From contig JAIKWV010000023.1 in NCBI GenBank assembly GCA_024684435.1, positions 1 to 46,046 of the forward strand: a stretch of 46,046 bases of DNA. The letters run 5' to 3'. The notes under the pieces are model-generated. The model saw nothing but the letters and a program-made list of their open reading frames with translations. It made no database searches and was not told where the DNA came from. The DNA comes from Clostridiales bacterium. Its GTDB lineage: Bacteria; Bacillota; Clostridia; Oscillospirales; Acutalibacteraceae. Shown here piece after piece: positions 40,353-46,046 of this stretch (positions are counted from its first letter, which is position 1; the number at the start of each line of letters is the position of its first letter). The position numbers and the translations under genes are program-made.

Positions 40353-40375
40353 GGGCGCGGCGTTGAACCGCACCC
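40353..40375 (-). terminator. Terminator of the GH-A glycosidase gene
   Basis: On the minus strand GGGTGCGG and CCGCGCCC pair (one mismatch) around CAACG, followed by TTTTTGTTTTGC. It lies 15 bases after the stop at 40390. Confidence 0.8.
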
Positions 40376-40389
40376 TGATTTGGTTTTCG

Positions 40390-41598
40390 TTAATCGGAAA
40401 ATCCTGCTATAGATTCTTTGACGGCGTAATATGCGGGCTTGGGGACACCGTTGAGATCGGTTATGCCCCAGGCTGTTTCAAAGGGGCAGTCATCCTGTCC
40501 GCAATACCAGCAGACAGTGGAATCTCTCCAGCAATAGATGAAGAAACCGGCTAAGCAGTCCACCTGTTTGAGAACGGGTATCAGCTGACGGTAGTACTCC
40601 GCCTGTCCGTCAAAAGTGTGGGGAATACCCTTTATTGAAGCTGTAAGCTCACCGTAGAAATGGCTGTCTTTGAACACTGCGTCACCCCATTCAGCGGGTT
40701 CGGAATGCGCCTCATAGATGCGTCCCTGGAAGGCAGGGGGAAGCCTCTTGACGAAGTTTTCAATGTCGGCGCGGGCGGCTTCCTCGGAATCGTAACCGTA
40801 CCGAGCGAGCTTGGCGGCTTTTTCCTCTGCTGTCTTGGGTGCGCCCTTGCTGAGGTAGCCGAATTCCTCTATGATGATGGGCTTGCCTGTCCACATATTT
40901 ACATCCCGGAGGGCGTTGACATAATCCCTCAGCGTGCCGTCGCCCCATGAGCCGTAGTAAAGATCCACGCCCACATAATCCATGTAAGAAAGGTAGGGCT
41001 TGAGAAGCTTGTGCAGCTTTTGATTTTCGCCGGCGGTGTTGTAGCCCACGATGATGTCGCCCTTAACATTGTTGAGTGCCTCAGCCTGTATGCCTATAAA
41101 TTTTGCCGCCTGCTCCAAATTCAGGGGCAGGGTGAAGGTTGTAACGCCCATCTCGTTGGTTATCTGAATACCGCTGACAATGTCCCGCAGATCGTTGCAG
41201 AGGAACACGGCGATATCCTGTGTGCGCTGTATGTTCTCATCAGCGGAGGGATCAAAACCGCCGATGTCGAAATATGATCTGGGATAGGGAGTGATGGCCA
41301 TGATCTTTATGCCCCGCTCGGCGTAGCCCTTTGCCCTGTTCTTAAAGGCGGTGTATGAGCCGCTGATACTGCCGTCCGAGTTGTAGGGATAAGGTATGTC
41401 GAACCTGACCCAGCCCAGCCCGGCGTCCTTGAGGGCTCCGTAGTTTTCGTCGGGATGGCATACACCGCAGATGTAGCCGTCGGTCTTTTCCAGAAGCCGC
41501 GCCGTCTTTGCGGGGGCGTTGGTAAAAAAGCCCGAAACGGCGGAAATAATAAGAGAGATCGTAAGCAGAACGGATTCAAACCAGGTAATGATGCTCAT
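40390..41598 (-). CDS. TIM-barrel glycoside hydrolase (clan GH-A-like)
   Basis: This 402-residue protein has an N-terminal membrane anchor or signal (about 6-26). The rest looks like a (beta/alpha)8 barrel: AGLGWVRFDIPYPYN, GIKIMAITPYPRSYF, the acid/base Glu in GIQITNEMGVTTF, MDYVGVDLYYGSWGDG and the nucleophile Glu in PIIIEEFGYLSKG. The two Glu at the ends of strands 4 and 7 define clan GH-A (GH5, GH39, GH53 and others). The family within the clan cannot be fixed by eye. It probably acts on an extracellular polysaccharide. Confidence 0.75.
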   Translation of the reverse strand: MSIITWFESVLLTISLIISAVSGFFTNAPAKTARLLEKTDGYICGVCHPDENYGALKDAGLGWVRFDIPYPYNSDGSISGSYTAFKNRAKGYAERGIKIMAITPYPRSYFDIGGFDPSADENIQRTQDIAVFLCNDLRDIVSGIQITNEMGVTTFTLPLNLEQAAKFIGIQAEALNNVKGDIIVGYNTAGENQKLHKLLKPYLSYMDYVGVDLYYGSWGDGTLRDYVNALRDVNMWTGKPIIIEEFGYLSKGAPKTAEEKAAKLARYGYDSEEAARADIENFVKRLPPAFQGRIYEAHSEPAEWGDAVFKDSHFYGELTASIKGIPHTFDGQAEYYRQLIPVLKQVDCLAGFFIYCWRDSTVCWYCGQDDCPFETAWGITDLNGVPKPAYYAVKESIAGFSD

Positions 41599-41680
41599 TT
41601 TAAATGCCTTCTTTCGGTATAAGTAAAAACCGTTACATAAATTTTGACAAGGGGAAAAGTCAATAGCTTTCAGCCGGGGT

Positions 41681-43147
41681 TTAAGATCTGCTGACCGCCG
41701 GAGCCTTCTGCTCCCCGCTGTTGTCCGGAAGTTTTTCGGAGGGCTTATCCCACTCGTCTCCCCTGACGGAGCTGAGATCTATTCCCTTTGTGTCGTGGGT
41801 CTTTGACGCGAGGATGGCGAATGCCGCAACAAGTCCGGGGATGGTCACACACAGCGCCACAACAGCCACCGACGTGTTCCCGAAAACCGTTATAAGGGGC
41901 AGCGAAATGCCGTAGGAAAGCCCGATACCCAGCCCCGTGGCGAGGTTCGCGGCGGCGAGTATGGATGACCGCAGGGCGGTGGGTGCGCTTTCCCCGGTCA
42001 TCAGGTTGATTATATCCACATTCGCCCAGAACGTGCCGATGCAGGCACCGGAAAGAAAGCCCACGATATAGGGATCAAGTCCCGCTTTTGCTCCCAGCGA
42101 AAAGCCGAGAAAGAGCGCCACCGCCGCAAGGGAAACGCTCAGGGCGGCCGCTTTTCTGCCCTTTTTATCTGCAATAAAACCGGGGATCAGCTGTCCGAGG
42201 GCACAGCCCACCGGAAACATGAACAGCGCGGAGGTTATCTCGTTCACGCCCACGCTTTCCACAGCGGTCGCAAGATCGGCAAAGCGTCCGTTTGCCACAA
42301 AGCCTCCGGCGTAACCGTAGGTCATTATGACCTGATAATCGACCGTTAGGATAAAACCTGTTTCGGAGCAGGCAAGGGCTAAATAAAGCCACCTGAGCTG
42401 TTTGTGCTTCCACACGAATTTCAGCGCCGGTATAAGTCCGCCGTTCTGCCCCTTGCCCTTATCGCCTTCGCCTTTAAGACTTGCTATCCTTGCCTTGTTG
42501 AAGGAATCGGTCTCCTTCGCGAAAAACAGAGCCGAGAACCCCACGGCAAGCCCCACCACAGCCGGGATGAGATATACCCTGCGCCACTGGGAAGTTTCAT
42601 GCATGAAAATGCGGCGGAGAGCCGGGATAAGCATCACGCCAAGCATGGCGACGCATTTGATGACCGAATATATTTTTGCTCTGTGTTTGTCGGGAGCGGC
42701 CTCCATGATATAGACCGCCTGCATATCGTGAGGAATGAAAAATTGTATGATGCAGGCTCCGATGACGTACATGGGAATACTGCCTGAAAGATAAATTATC
42801 ATCAGACCCAGGCTCATTCCCAGGGTGTTGATGACAAGGAAAGGCTTTCTGCCGAATCTGTCCGCCAGAGGTTTGTAAAAAATACCCAGCGCCATGAAGG
42901 GTACGGATATCATCGACAGTATATCAAGAACGCCTACGGAGGAATTGCCGAAATGCGCCAGCATATCGTTGGCGATCTCGGTCTTCATCAGCGTGCCTAC
43001 CTGGGATGCTATCTCGTCGGTTATGTAAACAACGCTTATTATGATAAGCAGCAGGGGCAGATAAGCCCTGCTTCTTGGAGCGTTGAGCTGTCTGCTTCTG
43101 CGCTCAAGCTCTTTGTTTATCCTGTTATCGTCAGGCGCTTTTTTCAA
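41681..43147 (-). CDS. MFS transporter
   Basis: This 488-residue membrane protein has twelve hydrophobic segments and a TTG start behind AGGGTGA. The MFS motif A is present in both halves: KPLADRFGRKPFLVINTLG after segment 2 and GFIADKKGRKAAALS after segment 8. The N-terminus (KKAPDDNRINKELERRSRQL) and the tail are cytosolic and charged. The substrate is unknown. It lies beside the GH-A glycosidase, so sugar uptake is possible but unproven. Confidence 0.88.
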   Translation of the reverse strand: MKKAPDDNRINKELERRSRQLNAPRSRAYLPLLLIIISVVYITDEIASQVGTLMKTEIANDMLAHFGNSSVGVLDILSMISVPFMALGIFYKPLADRFGRKPFLVINTLGMSLGLMIIYLSGSIPMYVIGACIIQFFIPHDMQAVYIMEAAPDKHRAKIYSVIKCVAMLGVMLIPALRRIFMHETSQWRRVYLIPAVVGLAVGFSALFFAKETDSFNKARIASLKGEGDKGKGQNGGLIPALKFVWKHKQLRWLYLALACSETGFILTVDYQVIMTYGYAGGFVANGRFADLATAVESVGVNEITSALFMFPVGCALGQLIPGFIADKKGRKAAALSVSLAAVALFLGFSLGAKAGLDPYIVGFLSGACIGTFWANVDIINLMTGESAPTALRSSILAAANLATGLGIGLSYGISLPLITVFGNTSVAVVALCVTIPGLVAAFAILASKTHDTKGIDLSSVRGDEWDKPSEKLPDNSGEQKAPAVSRS

Positions 43148-43334
43148 TATTTTTCACCCTACCCTTCAACAATGTAATAGTATCACATCCCGTGGGTAAA
43201 AACAATCTTTATGTTCAGAAAGCAGCAACGAACAGCAAAACGCAGACTATATTTCCCTTTTCATATGGACTTTTTCTCCCGCTTGTGATATACTGCTTTC
43301 TTGGAAAATGTGTTTTAGAAGGCAGGGGATTTTT

Positions 43335-44621
43335 GTGAAAAAGACACTGTTATCATACGCCGTAAGCCGCGCCATGTTCAACTCCGCGGTGAAGGGATCA
43401 AAGGCTCAGGGCAAGCCGGGGGATGGCAAGGATTTCAAGCCCGTTCTGCGCTTTACCGTGTGCAGCGACTCCCACATACAAAAGCCCGGAGACGGCCGCT
43501 GTAAACTGGTGGAGCAGGTGATAAATTTCGGATATAAAACGGCGGAGGCGGACCCGTATTACAAGTCTCTTGACGCCGCCGTCTTCGTGGGAGACCTGAC
43601 CGACAACGGCACCGAGGAACAGTTCAACGCCTTCTTTGACACGGCGAGGGGCGTTCTGAAGGATGAGACGGAGCTTCTTGCCATCACCGCCAGGAACCAC
43701 GACGGCTGGGCGCTAAAAAAAGCGGCTGTTCCGCTGTTCGAAAAGCTTTACGGGGACAACGCGGATTCCCACAAGGTCATCAACGGCTATCATTTTATCG
43801 GAATATCCACCTCACGTTACAAAAACGAGAGGTATGGGAAATATCAGAAAAAATGGCTCCGGGAGGAGCTGGCAAAGGCGGCGGCTGACGCACCAGGCAA
43901 GCCCATCTTCGTCTACCACCACGAACACGTGCTTTCAACCGTCTACGGTTCCTACGACTACGAGGGCTGGGGCGTACCTCATTTCAGGAGCATAATGAAC
44001 AAATACCCGCAGATAGTACATTTTTCCGGGCATTCCCATTATCCGCTCAACGACCCCCGTTCGGTGTGGCAGAAGCAGTTCACCGCCATTGGAACAGGCG
44101 GTCTTGCTTATGAGGAAGTTACCGTGGGACGGGATCGCTCACTGCATCCGGAGGGCTTTTCGAAGGCCGCTCAGGGATGGGTGGCGGAGGTGGACGCGGA
44201 CAACCGCCTGCGTCTGAGAGGCTTTGAAGTAATGACCGGCGAATGGCTTTGCGAATACGTCATTGACGACGTGACTGACCCGAAAAAATTTGCCTATACA
44301 CCGGCACAGCAGAGGAGCAGAGCTTCGGCGCCGAAATTCCCGGAGGGCGCTGACCTGACCGTGACCGAAAACGGAAACGAATACACCGTCATAGCCCCAG
44401 CCGCCGAGAGTGGGGAGGGGGATATAGTTTTCCTCTACCGGCTTTTCGTCGAGGACGGGGGAAAGACCGTTCACACGGAATATAAAGTCAACAATTATTG
44501 CAGCAGCAGCCCCATGGAAAAAGCGGAATTCAAGTTCAGCGCGCCAAAGGGAGCAACAGTCAGGATCGCGGCGGAGGACGCCTACGGTATACAGTCGGAA
44601 TTTTTAAGTCATAAGATTTAA
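43335..44621 (+). CDS. Metallophosphoesterase with an altered GNHD motif
   Basis: The protein has 428 residues. The GTG at 43335 is chosen because GGCAGGGGAT lies just before it; the longer ATG start at 43308 has no site. The phosphoesterase core (about 40-260) shows TVCSDSHIQKPG, FVGDLTDNG, ARNHDGW where GNHD is usual, FVYHHEHVL and HFSGHSHYPLN. Only Gly to Arg differs in the third motif; the metal-binding Asn and His stay. The last 120 residues are beta-rich. There is no signal peptide. It is convergent with the Big2 gene. Confidence 0.85.
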   Translation: MKKTLLSYAVSRAMFNSAVKGSKAQGKPGDGKDFKPVLRFTVCSDSHIQKPGDGRCKLVEQVINFGYKTAEADPYYKSLDAAVFVGDLTDNGTEEQFNAFFDTARGVLKDETELLAITARNHDGWALKKAAVPLFEKLYGDNADSHKVINGYHFIGISTSRYKNERYGKYQKKWLREELAKAAADAPGKPIFVYHHEHVLSTVYGSYDYEGWGVPHFRSIMNKYPQIVHFSGHSHYPLNDPRSVWQKQFTAIGTGGLAYEEVTVGRDRSLHPEGFSKAAQGWVAEVDADNRLRLRGFEVMTGEWLCEYVIDDVTDPKKFAYTPAQQRSRASAPKFPEGADLTVTENGNEYTVIAPAAESGEGDIVFLYRLFVEDGGKTVHTEYKVNNYCSSSPMEKAEFKFSAPKGATVRIAAEDAYGIQSEFLSHKI

Positions 44622-44647
44622 CAATAAGTTTCGCAATATATAAAAAC

Positions 44648-44682
44648 AAACCACCGGTTCAATTCAATGGAATCGGTGGTTT
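44648..44682. terminator. Bidirectional terminator
   Basis: AAACCACCG at 44648-44656 pairs with CGGTGGTTT at 44674-44682 between convergent genes. TTTTG follows on the plus strand and TTTGTTTTTA on the minus strand. Confidence 0.8.
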
Positions 44683-44702
44683 GACTTTTGCGCTTTTATA
44701 TT

Positions 44703-45152
44703 TTATTTGTACCATATCCAGCCGAACAGGAAGATGTATATGAACCACTGCATGAAGCTGTATCTTACCTTGACGCTGCATATTGCTGTTTGACCGTCCG
44801 ATTTTCTCGCGGTGATCGTAGCTTCGCCGCGGCCCACGGCGGTCAGAATGCCTTCGTCGTCAACCGTAACGACATCTTCATTGTCGCTGGACCATCTGAC
44901 GTGATAATTGGCAGTCAATTTAGCCGTGGATCTATAGCTCATTCTCAGCGATGTTTTGCTGATCTCAAGCGCGGCGGCATAGTGGTGCGTCGATTCGTTT
45001 TCCCCCGGGTCAGAAGTATCCGAGCTGACCTCTGCCGTCGTGGTGACGCCGGTCAGGGGGATGACAGGCATATCTCCCGCGTGTACGAACATCGTTACGC
45101 CTAAGACTGTAATAACGATCAATGCGGCGACAAATGCAAAACATTTTTTCAT
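44703..45152 (-). CDS. Big2-domain membrane-anchored protein
   Basis: This 149-residue protein has a signal peptide (about 1-26, ending VHAGD), a short Thr/Ser-rich linker and one Big2 Ig-like domain (about 62-130: LEISKTSLRMSYRSTAKLTA, VTVDDEGILTAVGRGEATIT, AICSVKVRYSF). A very hydrophobic C-terminal tail (MQWFIYIFLFGWIWYK) follows. It would be displayed outside the membrane. It is cotranscribed with the lipoprotein gene 12 bases upstream. The mature N-terminus MPVIPLTG echoes the C-terminus LPVIPLQ of that lipoprotein. Confidence 0.85.
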   Translation of the reverse strand: MKKCFAFVAALIVITVLGVTMFVHAGDMPVIPLTGVTTTAEVSSDTSDPGENESTHHYAAALEISKTSLRMSYRSTAKLTANYHVRWSSDNEDVVTVDDEGILTAVGRGEATITARKSDGQTAICSVKVRYSFMQWFIYIFLFGWIWYK

Positions 45153-45164
45153 GAGAACATCTCC

Positions 45165-45617
45165 TTACTGTAACGGTATGACAGGCAGCTCGTATCTGTC
45201 TTTGCGACTGTCTGTCGTGGGCAGTGTGCTGTCCAGGGCGGCGGGATCGGTGGCACTGCTCCCGTCTGTCGTGGGACTGACGGTACTTTTTGTTGTCGAT
45301 GTGGTTGACTGATCCTTTGACGGCGTTGTCGTTTCAGGTACCGTTGTCGTTTCCTGACTTGAAACAGTGGTGTTCCCGGCTGCGGTTGAGGACGCCTCTG
45401 TCTTTTCTTTTGTAGATTGTTCGTCTTCAAGGGACAGAGTGGTCTCCCGGTCTTCGGGAGTAGAGACAGTTTCAGCAACGGTCTGTGTTTCTGTTGCTCC
45501 GGAGGCGTTATTTGCGGTGTTCCTGTTGGCGCATCCTGCCGACAGCAGAAGCGCAGCCGACATAAGCACAGCAAAGATCATTTTTGAATTAAAAGAGTTT
45601 GAATTTGTATGTTTCAT
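45165..45617 (-). CDS. Ser/Thr-rich lipoprotein
   Basis: The protein has 150 residues. The ATG at 45617 is preferred (GGCAGGT just upstream, and the signal peptide starts at once); the frame is open to 45650. The lipobox is ALLLSAGC. Everything after the Cys is low-complexity, rich in Thr, Ser, Glu and Asp (TSTTKSTVSPTTDGSS), the usual look of a cell-wall-spanning stalk. It has no catalytic domain. It ends ELPVIPLQ and is followed by the Big2 gene. Confidence 0.8.
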   Translation of the reverse strand: MKHTNSNSFNSKMIFAVLMSAALLLSAGCANRNTANNASGATETQTVAETVSTPEDRETTLSLEDEQSTKEKTEASSTAAGNTTVSSQETTTVPETTTPSKDQSTTSTTKSTVSPTTDGSSATDPAALDSTLPTTDSRKDRYELPVIPLQ

Positions 45618-45756
45618 TTTATTACCTGCCATGTTGAAAGTTTCAGTCATCGGGAGTAAATGTATTTTGGAATTAAATTATAGCACAGTTGAAAACATAT
45701 TTCTTTCCCCAAAAGAAATATAAAACGTTTTTTGCTTTGATGAGTTTTTACAGGCA

Positions 45757-46029
45757 GTTTTTCGGCACGCATTTATTTGAGGGAAGAAGTAATAGTGAAG
45801 ATGTAAGAGGTGTGGAAGGGCTTCGCCCTTGCCCATTGTATGACGGTTGACCATTGTAGGGGTCGACGACCTCGGCGCCCCTTTCCGAAAGTATACGAAG
45901 TGGGGTAGGGGAGGGCAATTCCACGTTGATTTTCACACGACAAACGTAGGGCAAGGATACATCCTTGCCGTTGGATTACAGGTTCGATTTTAAATGAACG
46001 GTCGTAGGGAACGCCGCCCCCGGCGTTCC
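45757..46029. repeat. Cluster of intergenic hairpin repeats
   Basis: No gene is seen from 45651 to the end. GGCAAGGAT/ATCCTTGCC (45950-45969) and GGAACGCCG/CGGCGTTCC (46008-46029) are perfect short hairpins, each introduced by CGTAGGG with overlapping Gs. Earlier, GAAGGGCTTCGCCCTT and AGGGGTCGACGACC...CGGCGCCCCT are similar. TTTTTCGGCACGCAT at 45757 repeats 40211. Confidence 0.7.
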
Positions 46030-46046
46030 GTTGCCGGAAGTCCGCA

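Overview
The window looks like the chromosome of a low- to mid-GC Gram-positive anaerobe of the Clostridia, probably Oscillospiraceae-like and from gut or rumen. This is inferred, with no marker gene to fix it. Nearly every start has an AGGAGG-type ribosome binding site. The lipoproteins have Gram-positive lipoboxes. There is a Dlt-type envelope acylation operon and a Prli42-like small membrane protein, and GTG/TTG starts are common.

Left part, 1-14.9 kb, is accessory DNA. After a frameshifted Big2-type gene and IS-like remnants comes a lone XRE regulator, then an 8.6-kb block (1100-9735) bounded by 28-bp inverted repeats that match perfectly and each contain an 18-bp palindrome. The block is one tightly packed plus-strand operon: a serine recombinase with an unusual C-terminal half; an unknown protein; two small proteins that share a domain with the recombinase C-terminus; a Fic-fold protein whose catalytic His is replaced by Arg; another unknown; a metallophosphoesterase; and a further small protein that may be a divergent copy of the shared domain. 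This is the best candidate here for an undescribed system. To its right, a ~200-bp repeat present twice (9908-10107 and 14665-14863) brackets a TetR-controlled redox operon (nitronate monooxygenase-like, nitroreductase, radical SAM, Cys-rich DUF3795-like), the C-terminal remnant of another serine recombinase, and a barstar-like gene without a visible barnase.

Middle part, 14.9-28.1 kb, is signalling and zinc. A minus-strand operon encodes a small HD alarmone hydrolase, a STAS-aminoglycoside-phosphotransferase-like fusion, a STAS anti-anti-sigma protein, a membrane-bound SpoIIE phosphatase with a built-in ATPase/anti-sigma-like domain, and a GH63-type glycosidase. Divergent to it is a Fur/Zur regulator with a promoter and an overlapping palindrome, a small Cys/His membrane protein, ZnuA-ZnuC-ZnuB and a lipoprotein. 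Then come a small alarmone synthetase, a two-component pair, and an orphan OmpR-type regulator on the opposite strand.

Right part, 28.1-46 kb, is envelope and housekeeping. A Dlt-like operon in the order A-C-B-D is divergent from an alpha/beta hydrolase, with a perfect 20-bp tandem repeat between them. A HAD phosphatase, mfd, a phosphohexomutase and the 31-residue Prli42-like gene follow in one minus-strand operon. The end holds a GH-A clan glycosidase, an MFS transporter, a secreted-type metallophosphoesterase, a Big2 protein related to the broken gene at position 1, a Ser/Thr-rich lipoprotein, and a cluster of hairpin repeats. I saw no tRNA, rRNA or CRISPR array.
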